A stretch of DNA of 58,345 bases from Paenibacillus xylanivorans (GTDB lineage Bacteria; Bacillota; Bacilli; Paenibacillales; Paenibacillaceae). This document shows positions 44,816 to 53,790 of this stretch, in pieces. Position 1 is the first letter of the stretch. Each line of letters begins with the position of its first letter. Location: positions 272,904 through 331,248 of the forward strand of contig NZ_LITU01000036.1 in the NCBI RefSeq assembly GCF_001280595.1, written 5' to 3'. The notes beneath the pieces are model-generated. The model saw only the letters and a list, made by a program, of their open reading frames with translations, was not told the origin of the DNA and ran no database searches. A program made the translations under genes and the position numbers.

Positions 44816-45001
44816 TTATTCTTTCGATGATTTACCTTCATCAAATGCTACAGGTGACGGTTTGGCAGACCATTCGTCCGCTTGCGGCTCAATATCTACA
44901 CCGCTCAAAATTTTCTTTTTCTCCATCAAGGAATCCCCGTCTTCATCCAGTTTGTTGCGAATTGCCGCCTCATCCTGAGGTTGATTGTTCTGTTGTGTCA
45001 T
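44816..45001 (-). CDS. Small hydrophilic hypothetical protein
   Basis: 61 residues from the ATG at 45001 (AAGGAGG eight bases upstream). Rich in Q, N, D, E and K, no hydrophobic core, probably disordered (MTQQNNQPQDEAAIR... FDEGKSSKE). The good ribosome site and its own terminator support a real gene. Function unknown. Confidence 0.65.
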   Translation of the reverse strand: MTQQNNQPQDEAAIRNKLDEDGDSLMEKKKILSGVDIEPQADEWSAKPSPVAFDEGKSSKE

Positions 45002-45124
45002 GCTGGAGTCCTCCTTTTTCGTATTCATGGTGATGTTCCTATATATAACTTACCCATTTTTTGCATTGTCATTCTGAATGTATACAAGGTTCAACAACCA
45101 ATTGAAGAAAATTCGTCCCAAACT

Positions 45125-46015
45125 CTATATTTTCGCCACCTTGCTGGCTTTCACTTTAACGTTCACGAGCAGGATGCTGGCAATAATCATGACCAGACCT
45201 GCGATCAGATTAACCGTTACCGACTCTCCGAGAAACAGCACACTGCAAAACAGGGCAATTAGCGGAATCAGGAACGTGAATGATCCTACTTTGCTGGCTT
45301 CGCCGGAGCTGACCAGTTTGAAGAATGCAAGCCAGCCCATCGCAATGACAAACACCGAAATAAACAGCATATCCAATATAAAAGGAAGCACCCACTGCAC
45401 ATCAGCCCAGCTCTCTGTGACCGTACCTGTCAACGTCAGAACAACTCCGCCGATCAGAATCGGAATGGCTGTCATCCAGATTCCATCGACCTTCATTGAA
45501 GTTCGCTTCATATATACAGTCCCGATTGCCCAACTAATTGCACTAAACAGCCCCAGCATAACCCCTTCAGGTGAAACTTTCCCTGTCATGCCGCCTATAC
45601 TGATCGTAGCCACCCCTGCAAAACCGAGCACCAACCCAGCGATTTTCATTCCATACATGGACTCGCCAAGCCACAACCAAGCCCCAATCCCAAGCAGCAC
45701 AGGCTGTAGGAATACGATGGATGAAAATAATCCTGCCGGCACTTCCGTCAGTCCCACGGTCTGAAAGCCGTAGAAGAAGATAATGTTAAGCACCGCAGAT
45801 ATGGCATAGATATGCCATGTTTGCTTCAGTCTCAGCGTTTTGTAGCGGGGGAAAGCATACAACCCAAGCACCAGTCCTCCAATTAACAGGCGCATACCTG
45901 CGAATATAAGCGGCGGTGTAAAATTTAATGCGTATTTGGTCAGGGGCCAGTTTACTCCCCACATGAGTACTAGAAAAGCCAGGACCCAGCCTGCTTTTGC
46001 ACGTGATAAAGCCAT
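45125..46015 (-). CDS. EamA/DMT-family exporter
   Basis: 296 residues, ten membrane segments in two EamA repeats (first starts LVLMWGVNWPLTKYAL, second LGLFSAISWAIGTVYMKR). The family exports amino acids, metabolites or drugs. Divergent from a LysR gene, the usual arrangement for a regulator controlling the exporter. TAGGAG upstream of the ATG. Confidence 0.9.
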   Translation of the reverse strand: MALSRAKAGWVLAFLVLMWGVNWPLTKYALNFTPPLIFAGMRLLIGGLVLGLYAFPRYKTLRLKQTWHIYAISAVLNIIFFYGFQTVGLTEVPAGLFSSIVFLQPVLLGIGAWLWLGESMYGMKIAGLVLGFAGVATISIGGMTGKVSPEGVMLGLFSAISWAIGTVYMKRTSMKVDGIWMTAIPILIGGVVLTLTGTVTESWADVQWVLPFILDMLFISVFVIAMGWLAFFKLVSSGEASKVGSFTFLIPLIALFCSVLFLGESVTVNLIAGLVMIIASILLVNVKVKASKVAKI

Positions 46016-46141
46016 ATGTTTATTCTCCTATCCGGCACACATCTACAAGCGCAGTTTAATCAATCGTACACTTTATCCTGCGCTCTCTCGGTGCCTGCAA
46101 ACCATTTGGACTCCGCTCAAGACCAGTTATACATCTGTTCT

Positions 46142-46170
46142 TTGATCGTTCCGTTTCTCCATGATACAAT
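46142..46170 (+). promoter_or_regulatory. Probable promoter of the lysR gene
   Basis: TTGATC (46142-46147), 17-bp spacer, TACAAT (46165-46170). Confidence 0.65.
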
Positions 46171-46225
46171 AATGATCATAATAATTGAAATGCATGTTAA
46201 TCATAAGGAGCATACCAAATCTGAT

Positions 46226-47113
46226 ATGAACAATTCACAGTTGCAGTTATTTGTGAAAATTGCAGAAACGGGAAGTTTCACCCGTGCAGGCCAGGAACTG
46301 AATATGACACAGCCCGCAGTAAGTCGGGCCATCTCTTCGCTGGAGAATGAACTGGATGTGACTCTAATCATACGGGATCGCAGGAATGGCATCGTGCTTA
46401 CGGATGTGGGACAGCGGATTTTGGTCATTTTCCGCCGGATTTTACAACAATTTGATAAGATACAGCAGGTCGTTGCCGCTGAAAAAGGGCTGGAGATTGG
46501 TACGATTCGTATTGGCTCTTTCCCCATGTCATCCGCCCATTTGCTGCCGAAAATTATTCGCTCCATTCGAGACCGCTATCCTCAGATTCAATTTGAGCTG
46601 TACGAGGGGAACATCCTTGAAATTCAGGAATGGTTAAGCTCAAGGGCCATTGATGTGGCTCTCATTATTGCAACAGACAAAGAGCCATTAGATATGGCTT
46701 ATGAGACGCTTCCGCTTTATAGTGAGGAGATTCTCGCGGTGTTTCGGGACGATGAGCCTTTTGCGAATCTGGAGGTATTACCTGTACAAATGCTGGACAA
46801 GCACCCTATGATCATTTGCAAAGGCGGTTACGAAGTACCGATTGTTGACCTATTCAATCGAGCAGATGCAGAATTACATTTCGGATTTGTAGTGTATAAC
46901 GTGAACACTTGTCTCAGCATGATTGAGCAAGGACTCGGAACCTCTATGCTGCCTGTAATCTCTCTATCCTGGCTGCCTCCGGGTGTCAAAGCACTCCCCA
47001 CAGAGCCTAAAGCCTACCGTAATATTGAGATTGCCGTTCCTTCACTTGTTGATGCTTCTCCCGCATCCCGGTTATTTATTGAGACGGCACAGCAATTGTT
47101 TGGACAACGCTAA
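46226..47113 (+). CDS. LysR-family transcriptional regulator
   Basis: 295 residues from the ATG at 46226. Winged helix ~1-60: LQLFVKIAETGSFTRAGQELNMTQPAVSRAISSLENELDVTLI; substrate domain from ~90 (IGSFPMSSAHLLPKIIRSI). The best ribosome site (AAGGAG at 46205-46210) is 15 bases away, an unusually long spacing, but no other in-frame start is available. Likely regulates the divergent EamA exporter. Confidence 0.93.
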   Translation: MNNSQLQLFVKIAETGSFTRAGQELNMTQPAVSRAISSLENELDVTLIIRDRRNGIVLTDVGQRILVIFRRILQQFDKIQQVVAAEKGLEIGTIRIGSFPMSSAHLLPKIIRSIRDRYPQIQFELYEGNILEIQEWLSSRAIDVALIIATDKEPLDMAYETLPLYSEEILAVFRDDEPFANLEVLPVQMLDKHPMIICKGGYEVPIVDLFNRADAELHFGFVVYNVNTCLSMIEQGLGTSMLPVISLSWLPPGVKALPTEPKAYRNIEIAVPSLVDASPASRLFIETAQQLFGQR

Positions 47114-47164
47114 CGAATAGATTGCACCTTCCAATGAAGCGCCAGTCGGTCCCTGTTTCCAGTT

Positions 47165-47216
47165 AAAAAGGGCGTCCCATAAGGTCATGTTCATGACCTT
47201 ATGGGACGCCCTTTTT
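47165..47216. terminator. Strong bidirectional terminator after lysR
   Basis: Perfect 25-bp stem (47165-47189 with 47192-47216) around a 2-base loop, A5 before and T5 after. Confidence 0.95.
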
Positions 47217-47422
47217 ATATTATCCACCTCAGATGGACATCATTTACGTGAGCATTTTGCATAAATCCAAGGAGCGTCTTTCAATCAGCACGATATAGAT
47301 TGAAATGCTTTCATTCGTCTATATCTTGTACCCGGAAGCGAGTTGAATCGAATTATGCAAAATGCTGACGTGTTTTGCTTTTTACCAGCAGCAGCATCAT
47401 AAAATGCCTGAGGATCTCAGCT
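47217..47422. other. Intergenic region holding a nested inverted repeat
   Basis: No gene. Dominated by the repeat at 47246-47371. Confidence 0.6.
47246..47371. repeat. Nested inverted repeat of unknown nature
   Basis: Outer arms 47246-47264 and 47353-47371 match at 18 of 19 positions (core AGCATTTTGCATAA/TTATGCAAAATGCT perfect). Inside, GATATAGA (47291-47298) faces TCTATATC (about 47315-47322), and TGAAA-TGC-TTTCA sits at the tip. Could be a structured RNA, a small mobile-element relic or a 3' message structure. Confidence 0.65.
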
Positions 47423-48181
47423 TTACGCCTGATCCTGGCGAGCAAGTGCAGCCAGCGCGCGCAGCGCCGCTTCGATCTCACGCTCAACCGCATCAGCTAC
47501 CGCATTTGTATGCGGGTCATACTCGGCAGCCAAATCACTGTCTGCGAAACCATCGATAGCTACAATTGCCCCGGCACGTGCGCCGCGCAGTGTACTAACA
47601 ATGTAGAGCGCTGCAATCTCCATCTCAGCGGCAAGAGCACCCGCCAGCTTGTACTTGCGGTGAGGAATCTCTTCCACCCCTGTGAAGAATGCATCCAGCG
47701 TAACGGTAATGCCCACGCCAACTTTACCCGCACTAGGAGCATCCGCTCCACTTGCATGCTCACGAGTCGCCTCGATTAACGCTTGCGTAACGCCAAGGTC
47801 CGCTACCGCAGGGAAACCATCCGGTACCAGCTGACGTGTCAGCCCGTCCGTACGAACAGCGGCCGTGCTGACGATTACACTGCCCGCTGGGTAATCCGCG
47901 GTATACGAGCCCGCTGTACCTACACGAATCAGGGTCGTTACCCCTGCCCGGATCAGTTCTTCGAAGCAGACGGCTGCTCCAGGTGAACCTACGCCATGGC
48001 TGACCACGGCCATTTGTACACCTTCGTACAATCCTACAAACGTGCGATACTCCCGGCTGAACGCCAGTTCTCTCGCCTGCTCCAGCTTGCGGGAAATTTT
48101 CTCCGCACGTGCCGGATCACCACAGACAATGGCATATGCAGGCATATCTTCGGAATGAATCTGCAAAATAGGCATCAACAT
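47423..48181 (-). CDS. Nucleoside phosphorylase (uridine phosphorylase-like)
   Basis: 252 residues. CGDPARAEKI (phosphate site), VVSHGVGSPGAAVCFEELI, IRVGTAGS, AVRTDGLTRQLVPDGFPAVAD and AAEMEIAALY are Udp/PNP-1 family motifs; the VRTDG and FPAVAD segments are nearer uridine phosphorylase than hexameric DeoD. It splits nucleosides with phosphate to base and (deoxy)ribose-1-phosphate. Start at 48181 with AAGGAG ten bases upstream, inside the end of the preceding gene. Downstream of a nucleoside importer, so salvage is the likely role. Confidence 0.9.
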   Translation of the reverse strand: MLMPILQIHSEDMPAYAIVCGDPARAEKISRKLEQARELAFSREYRTFVGLYEGVQMAVVSHGVGSPGAAVCFEELIRAGVTTLIRVGTAGSYTADYPAGSVIVSTAAVRTDGLTRQLVPDGFPAVADLGVTQALIEATREHASGADAPSAGKVGVGITVTLDAFFTGVEEIPHRKYKLAGALAAEMEIAALYIVSTLRGARAGAIVAIDGFADSDLAAEYDPHTNAVADAVEREIEAALRALAALARQDQA

Positions 48182-48182
48182 C

Positions 48183-48854
48183 TTAATCAAACTCCTTCTT
48201 CGTCCATTCGTCTTCCGGAATCGGAATATCTTCACCAGAGAAGCGTTGCTCCTTGAATGGATCGGCAAAATGATGGAAACCATTGACTTCCCAGAAGCCA
48301 TTGCGATCTTCTTTCATGAATTCCAGACCTCGTATCCACTTCGCGCTCTTCCAGAAGTAAAGTTGTGGAACAACCAAGCGCAATGGATAACCGTGCTTCG
48401 GTGTGAGCGGCTCACCGTTAAATTTAAAAGCAAGCAATACATCGTCATGCATCAATTCTTCGAGCGGAACATTCGTCTCGTAATCATGATCCGCGTGGAT
48501 CATGACGTATTTCGCTTCCGGTTTGACGCCCAGAAGCTTAATGAAATCCGAGAACCTGATACCTTCCCATGGTGTATCAAACTTCGACCAGCGAGTTACG
48601 CAATGAATGTCGCTCACCGTGTTCACTTGAGGCATCGCCTGAAGCTCGGCGAAGGAGAACACCTTCTCCTCCTCAACCTCACCGAATACCTTCAAATCCC
48701 AGGTGGAAAGGTCGTATTCTGGCACTTCACCTTCATGCAGAATCGGGAATTTCTCGGTCAGTACCTGCCCCGGTGGCAGTCGGTCTCCGTGCTCAGCACC
48801 CGCTTTGGGTGCCGGGCTTTTCGTTTTTTTCAGACGTTCAGCCTTATTATGCAA
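48183..48854 (-). CDS. Sulfite-oxidase-like molybdopterin oxidoreductase (YuiH-like)
   Basis: 223 residues. The Mo-cofactor domain is clear: DIHCVTRWSKFDTPWEGI with the Mo-ligand Cys, then HADHDYETNVPLEEL, PLTPKHGYPLRLVVPQLYFWKSAKWIRG. No twin-arginine signal, so probably cytoplasmic or secreted with partners unseen; the basic N-terminus (AERLKKTKS) is not a signal peptide. Start is TTG at 48854, which has AAGGAGG eight bases upstream; the upstream ATG has no ribosome site. It sits two bases before the phosphorylase gene, an odd companion. Confidence 0.9.
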   Translation of the reverse strand: MHNKAERLKKTKSPAPKAGAEHGDRLPPGQVLTEKFPILHEGEVPEYDLSTWDLKVFGEVEEEKVFSFAELQAMPQVNTVSDIHCVTRWSKFDTPWEGIRFSDFIKLLGVKPEAKYVMIHADHDYETNVPLEELMHDDVLLAFKFNGEPLTPKHGYPLRLVVPQLYFWKSAKWIRGLEFMKEDRNGFWEVNGFHHFADPFKEQRFSGEDIPIPEDEWTKKEFD

Positions 48855-48900
48855 GCGTGATTCCTCCTTCTTTATATGCTTCAAGCATAACATTCAGGAT

Positions 48901-49824
48901 TTAACGCGAGCTCCCGCCCGCTTTTAGTGCGTCTTGTGCATAAGTACGGTCCTTGAAGAAGAACATCGCCACCAGTGTCACAATATACGGCAGCATCATG
49001 GTAAAGTGAGTTGGCAGCGCAAAGCCCTGCAATCGGATACTAAGTGCTTCCATGAACCCGAACAGCACACTGGACCCCATAACGCCAAGCGGATTCGCTT
49101 GACCCAACATGGTTGCTACCAATGCGATGAAGCCACGGCCTGCGGTCATGCCCTCGGTAAACATCGTAACCTGACCGAGCGATAGCTGTGCACCCGCCAG
49201 AGCGCATAATACGCCGCACATCAGAACTGCACCATATTGAATGCCGCGCACCTTGATGCCGATACTTTGTGCTGCAACTGGATTCTCGCCAACCGAACGA
49301 AGACGGAAACCGGAGACACTTTTGAACAGATAAAACTGCAAGGCAATTACGATAATAATCCCAAGATATACGAGCGGGCTATGCCCTGAGATGACATCGC
49401 CTACCCACGGAATGTCCTTAATCAGAGGGATGTCCCATTTGGGGAGTCCCACCATATCCTTGTCGTAGTAAGCACCTTTTACATCAAAAATCGCACGCAG
49501 CGCAAAAGTCGTCAGTCCTGTCGCCAGAAAATTAAGCGAGATCCCGACCACAATGGCGTTGGCCTTCAGATTAATACTGATAAAGGCAAATAGCGCAGAG
49601 AACAACATGACGATTACAATCGAGAATATAACGGCCAACAGTACATTGCCGAACAGATAGTTACCCACAATAGCGGAGAAAGCACCGATCAATACGAGTC
49701 CTTCCAGACCCACGTTGAACAGACCGACACGAGAGCATAAAGCCCCACCGAGCGCTGCAAGCAGGATCGGCGTCATAATCCGCAGAGTAGAGCCAAACAT
49801 GGCTGCATCAAACAGTTGTTGCAT
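48901..49824 (-). CDS. nupQ: Nucleoside ABC transporter permease NupQ-like
   Basis: 307 residues, about nine membrane segments. TPILLAALGGALCSRVGLFNVGLEGLVLIGAF and FRLRSVGENPVAAQSIGIKVRGIQY are typical of the BPD_transp_2 permeases in purine nucleoside importers (B. subtilis NupQ/YufQ). Starts 17 bases inside the end of nupP. GRGFIALVATMLGQANPLGVMGSSVLFGFMEAL is the conserved C-terminal segment. Confidence 0.9.
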   Translation of the reverse strand: MQQLFDAAMFGSTLRIMTPILLAALGGALCSRVGLFNVGLEGLVLIGAFSAIVGNYLFGNVLLAVIFSIVIVMLFSALFAFISINLKANAIVVGISLNFLATGLTTFALRAIFDVKGAYYDKDMVGLPKWDIPLIKDIPWVGDVISGHSPLVYLGIIIVIALQFYLFKSVSGFRLRSVGENPVAAQSIGIKVRGIQYGAVLMCGVLCALAGAQLSLGQVTMFTEGMTAGRGFIALVATMLGQANPLGVMGSSVLFGFMEALSIRLQGFALPTHFTMMLPYIVTLVAMFFFKDRTYAQDALKAGGSSR

Positions 49825-50875
49825 TGGACTTCTTCTCCTTTCTCCGCTTCAGGAATGAATATCCGATCTGAGCCGATACAAATAACGTCAATACCGCTTG
49901 GATGACACTGCCGACTTCCAACGGCACATCCGTATTCCGTTCCATCCCCATGGCACCTGTCTGCAACGCTGCAAGCAGGATTGCCGCCACAGCTGTTCCT
50001 AGCGGATGCGAGCGGGCGAGCAATGTCGCCATAATGCCGCTCCATGCATAACTTGCCGATGACAACGATCCATCAAGGAAACGGTACTGTGTACCCAGCA
50101 CTTCCCCTGCACCTGCAAGGCCTGCAAGTCCACCACTGATGATCATGGAAAGCATCATCATGCGAATGCGGCGCACGCCACCATACGTTGCAAACGAAGG
50201 ATTGCTACCCAACATGCGGATCTCATAACCGGTTACCGTCTTGTGTGTGAACCAATAGATGAGAATGGCCGCTACGATGGCAATGATGAATCCAGCATGC
50301 AAGCCCATGCCCTGGAACAGCTTCGGCAGCCAGACACTCTGATCAATCATTGGCGTCTGGGCCATCGCCGCCGATCCGGTGCGGTCTTTAAACGGATAGG
50401 ATACCATGTATCCTCCAAAATAAATCGCAATATAGTTGAGCAACAGCGTCGTGATCAACAGATTCATGCCAAAGCGGGCATCCAGCCAACCTGCAAACAG
50501 CGACCAGACTCCACCGGCGATGATCCCCGCCACAATGGCTGCAATACAGACAAACCAGCCTGGACCCGGCAGGTAGAGCGCCGTCAGCGCTGCACTAAGT
50601 CCGCCGAGAACCATCTGTCCCTCGGCACCCATGTTGAAAAATCCGGCGCGGAACGCCAGTGCTACGCCCAGTCCCGCGAGAATAATTGGCGTCGAACGCG
50701 CCAAGGTGTTGGTGAAGAAGTAGAAGTTGCCGAAGGCCCCTTTCCACATCTCCGCATACGTATCCACCACGGACCCGCCAACGATCAGAATGGCTACAGC
50801 ACCTGCCAGCAAACCGATAAATACGGCAAGCAGCGGCTGTAGGAGTCCGCGAAGTGTTTCTTTTACCCGATTCAT
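49808..50875 (-). CDS. nupP: Nucleoside ABC transporter permease NupP-like
   Basis: 355 residues, about ten membrane segments. TPIILAGLGVALAFRAGFFNMGAEGQMVLGGLSAAL and YEIRMLGSNPSFATYGGVRRIRMMML mirror the NupQ motifs, as expected for the heterodimeric permease. The start overlaps the nupO stop by ATGA and the end overlaps nupQ. Confidence 0.9.
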   Translation of the reverse strand: MNRVKETLRGLLQPLLAVFIGLLAGAVAILIVGGSVVDTYAEMWKGAFGNFYFFTNTLARSTPIILAGLGVALAFRAGFFNMGAEGQMVLGGLSAALTALYLPGPGWFVCIAAIVAGIIAGGVWSLFAGWLDARFGMNLLITTLLLNYIAIYFGGYMVSYPFKDRTGSAAMAQTPMIDQSVWLPKLFQGMGLHAGFIIAIVAAILIYWFTHKTVTGYEIRMLGSNPSFATYGGVRRIRMMMLSMIISGGLAGLAGAGEVLGTQYRFLDGSLSSASYAWSGIMATLLARSHPLGTAVAAILLAALQTGAMGMERNTDVPLEVGSVIQAVLTLFVSAQIGYSFLKRRKEKKSNATTV

Positions 50876-52371
50876 ATCCGCTCTTTCCCTCCTGCCATCA
50901 ACAAGCTGATCTGTTCTTCTGTTGCTTCATCTGCCTTCAGTTCCCCGGCGATTCCGCCTTCATACATGACAATGATTCGATCAGATAATTGCAAAATCTC
51001 GGACAATTCGGAGGAAACGAGTAGAATACCCGCACCCTCATTCCGCTTGCGCAGCAATTCGGCGTGAATGGTCTCCATCGCTCCGATGTCAACACCCCGT
51101 GTCGGTTCAGCCGCAATCAGAAATGGCGTATCCTGGGCAAATTCACGCGCGGCAATCAGCTTCTGCAAGTTTCCGCCCGAGAGGAATTGTGCCTTCGTTT
51201 CCGCAGAACCGGTCTTGATGCTGAACTGCTTGATCCAGTTCTCGACCATGGTTCGTGCTGCCTTCGCTTTAATGATCCCTTTTGATTGAAGCCGGTGATG
51301 ATGGCCCATCAGTCCATTTTCACGAACGCTTGCATCCTTCGCCGCTCCCCACATATAGCGGTCTTCCGGAATATGGGCAAGTCCATGTTCCCGAATGCGA
51401 CGCACCGGCCAGTTCGTTGTATCCTGCCCTGACAGCAGGACGCGGCCGCTGTCTGCCTTGCGCAGCCCGGCAATAATCTGGATCAGTTCAGACTGACCGT
51501 TCCCTGAAATACCCGCGATTCCCACAACCTCGCCTTTCCGAACTTGCAAATGGATATCCTTGAGTGCAGAACGGTCCTCTGCTCCTGACAGATTTACCTC
51601 TTCCACCTGAAGCACAGCTTCTCCGGGAACGGATGGCTGCTTGTCCGTGCGTACCAGTTCACGCCCTACCATGAGGCGGGACAGTTCCTCTACATTCGTG
51701 TCTTTTGCTTCCAATGTACCTGTCACCTGACCATCACGAAGAACCGTGATTCGGTCTGCAACATCCATGACTTCCTGCAGCTTGTGCGTGATCAATACAA
51801 ACGTTTTGCCCAGCTTGGCAAGGGATTTCATATTCGCGAGCAGTTCTTTCACTTCCAGTGGTGTCAGTACCGCTGAAGGTTCATCCAATATAATGATATC
51901 TGCGCCCTGATGCAGCACCTTGAGTATTTCAACACGCTGCTGCATTCCCAGAGGGCATTCAAATACTTTTTTCCACGGATCAACTGGCATGCCATACGTT
52001 CTGCCCAACTCATTCACCTGGGCCGCTGCCTGTTTGCGGTCAAATACACCTGCCGCAGACGGTTCACGGCCGATCACGATGTTCTCGGCAACCGTAAAGG
52101 AAGGAAACAGCATGAAATGCTGGTGCACCATGCCGATACCGCTTGCCATGGCTTGAGACGGGGTAGCGAAGCTTACCTCGCGTCCACGAACTTTGATTGT
52201 GCCTGATGTCGGCTGCTCCATTCCATACAACATTCGCATAAGGGTTGTTTTACCAGCCCCGTTCTCACCCACGAGGGCATGAATTTCTCCTTCTCGCAAA
52301 TTAAAACGGATGTCCCGATTAGCGGTGAACCCGCCGTATTTCTTCGTAATCTGCTCCATCTCCAACAGCAT
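50872..52371 (-). CDS. nupO: Nucleoside ABC transporter ATP-binding protein NupO-like
   Basis: 499 residues: two ABC domains, as in RbsA/YufO. First: Walker A GENGAGKTT, signature CPLGMQQR (LSGGQ replaced by LGMQQ), Walker B IIILDEPSAVLTP, His in LITHKL. Second: degenerate Walker A GISGNGQSE and signature FLSGGNLQK. Start at 52371 chosen for the GAGGAG upstream; the frame is open to 52416. Hydrolyses ATP to drive nucleoside import. Confidence 0.92.
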   Translation of the reverse strand: MLLEMEQITKKYGGFTANRDIRFNLREGEIHALVGENGAGKTTLMRMLYGMEQPTSGTIKVRGREVSFATPSQAMASGIGMVHQHFMLFPSFTVAENIVIGREPSAAGVFDRKQAAAQVNELGRTYGMPVDPWKKVFECPLGMQQRVEILKVLHQGADIIILDEPSAVLTPLEVKELLANMKSLAKLGKTFVLITHKLQEVMDVADRITVLRDGQVTGTLEAKDTNVEELSRLMVGRELVRTDKQPSVPGEAVLQVEEVNLSGAEDRSALKDIHLQVRKGEVVGIAGISGNGQSELIQIIAGLRKADSGRVLLSGQDTTNWPVRRIREHGLAHIPEDRYMWGAAKDASVRENGLMGHHHRLQSKGIIKAKAARTMVENWIKQFSIKTGSAETKAQFLSGGNLQKLIAAREFAQDTPFLIAAEPTRGVDIGAMETIHAELLRKRNEGAGILLVSSELSEILQLSDRIIVMYEGGIAGELKADEATEEQISLLMAGGKERI

Positions 52372-52412
52372 ATCTCGCGTTCTCTCCTCTCGGCCTCGGG
52401 CATTAAATAGCA

Positions 52413-52440
52413 GCAAAACCGGCTGCCTGATCGGGCAGCC
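52413..52440 (-). terminator. Intercistronic hairpin between nupN and nupO
   Basis: CCGGCTGCC/GGCAGCCGG (52417-52425 with 52432-52440), followed on the minus strand by TTTTG. Probably attenuates so that the binding protein is made in excess. Confidence 0.7.
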
Positions 52441-52482
52441 GGCTGATCAACTCAATTACTCAATCCTATGGAACAAAGAATA

Positions 52483-53514
52483 CTACTGTTGCAATGGATC
52501 TTTCACAACGATTTTGCCGGATACGATATCATCCTTGATCGCTTTAACTTTGTCGATAACCTCTTGTCCAACAAAAGCATTCAATGGAGTTTCGCTATCA
52601 CGTGTTACGTAAGTCAAGCCTACGCCATCTTCTTTCAAGCCATAGTTTACAGCACCCGCCTTGAAGTTTCCTTCCACGAAATCCTTCACCGTTTGGTAAG
52701 AAACTGTATCGGTTGACTTTAATTGAGACAATACGATATGTTCCGGATCCTCAACGGTACGGTCTGTATCCTGACCGGAGGTATAGAAGCCTTTTTCTTT
52801 CGCTGCTTCGAACACGCCCAGATCGCCTACAGCAGATGCTGCGGCAATGAAGTCAGCGCCTTTGCCGAATTGCACCAGCGCCAGTTCTTTTGCTTTGGCC
52901 GGGTCATTGAATCCGCCAACGTAGTTCATGAGAAATTCCGCATTCGGGTTAACTGACTCCAGACCAGCTTTGAAGCCTTCAGTATATTTCTTCATCAATG
53001 GAACGTCCATCGCGACAATCATGCCGACTTTGTCTGTTTTCGTAGACAGTCCAGCAGCTGCACCAAGCAGGTACGCTCCTTCATATTCATGGAAACCAAC
53101 GCTACGAACGTTAGGAAGATCAACCGTTGTGTCCACAATAGCAAAGGACTTGTCCGGGTTTTCAGCAGCCACTTTTTTCAATGCATCTTCTGCCTGGAAA
53201 GTTGCTGTAATAATCAGATCATAGTTCTCAGCAACTGCAGCACGCAGGTTTTGCTCAAATGCAGCCGGGTCAGTCGATTCAATCGTCTTGGTATCTACCT
53301 TGAATTCCTCGCCTGCTTTTTTAAAACCTTCATCCATCTGTACGAAGAACGGGTTGACCCCGATTTTTTCAGGAAGTACAAGCGCCATGCGAAGTGATTT
53401 TTCACTGTCGCCACCTTGGGCCGATTGTTCGTCTTTGGAACCAGAATTTCCACAAGCCGCCAGTAAAATAGCCAACATAATGATCGATAAGACGAACGAT
53501 GAACCTCTTTTCAT
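52483..53514 (-). CDS. nupN: Nucleoside-binding lipoprotein NupN-like (BMP family)
   Basis: 343 residues. Lipobox LLAAC (~19-23 of the protein). BMP/PnrA fold: RMALVLPEKIGVNPFFVQMDEGFKKA, DLIITATFQAEDALKKVA, VGFHEYEGAYLLGAAAGL and IAAASAVGDLGVFEAAKEKGFYTSGQDTD are the family's nucleoside-site segments. ATG at 53514 with AAAAGGGG ten bases upstream. It captures nucleosides for NupOPQ. Confidence 0.93.
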   Translation of the reverse strand: MKRGSSFVLSIIMLAILLAACGNSGSKDEQSAQGGDSEKSLRMALVLPEKIGVNPFFVQMDEGFKKAGEEFKVDTKTIESTDPAAFEQNLRAAVAENYDLIITATFQAEDALKKVAAENPDKSFAIVDTTVDLPNVRSVGFHEYEGAYLLGAAAGLSTKTDKVGMIVAMDVPLMKKYTEGFKAGLESVNPNAEFLMNYVGGFNDPAKAKELALVQFGKGADFIAAASAVGDLGVFEAAKEKGFYTSGQDTDRTVEDPEHIVLSQLKSTDTVSYQTVKDFVEGNFKAGAVNYGLKEDGVGLTYVTRDSETPLNAFVGQEVIDKVKAIKDDIVSGKIVVKDPLQQ

Positions 53515-53549
53515 TTTGAAAATTCCCCTTTTCACAATTCTTTTTTATA

Positions 53550-53579
53550 ATCCTAGCGGATACTGTCGATCCTTGTCAA
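53550..53579 (-). promoter_or_regulatory. Promoter of the nup operon
   Basis: TTGACA (53579-53574), 18-bp spacer, TAGGAT (53555-53550). No purine riboswitch is visible between it and nupN. Confidence 0.75.
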
Positions 53580-53671
53580 TAAATCTTTGAGCGTATACAC
53601 TAAATGGAATATAATAGTTGATTTTCCCACCACAAGGCCTCGAAAGGCTTTCAATACCAAGGTTTTTTCCG

Positions 53672-53701
53672 TTGACATCCAGAGCTGCTCCATGCTAAAG
53701 T
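53672..53701 (+). promoter_or_regulatory. Possible promoter of the secreted-protein gene
   Basis: TTGACA (53672-53677), 18-bp spacer, TAAAGT (53696-53701), about 90 bases upstream of the TTG start. Confidence 0.55.
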
Positions 53702-53790
53702 CAATCCAATTATTATATTCAGATAGGATTTGTCAGAATTATAACGCAATCTTGTTTATTTTCCAACCCTATTTTGAGGAGGCTATTCAT

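Noticed and set aside
47165..47216. Perfect 25-bp inverted repeat as a possible mobile-element end
   Set aside because: Flanking A5/T5 and the position right after lysR identify it as a bidirectional terminator.
53536..53790. Possible purine riboswitch upstream of nupN
   Set aside because: I looked for the conserved purine-aptamer loops between promoter and nupN and did not find them; the leader is only about 30 bases.
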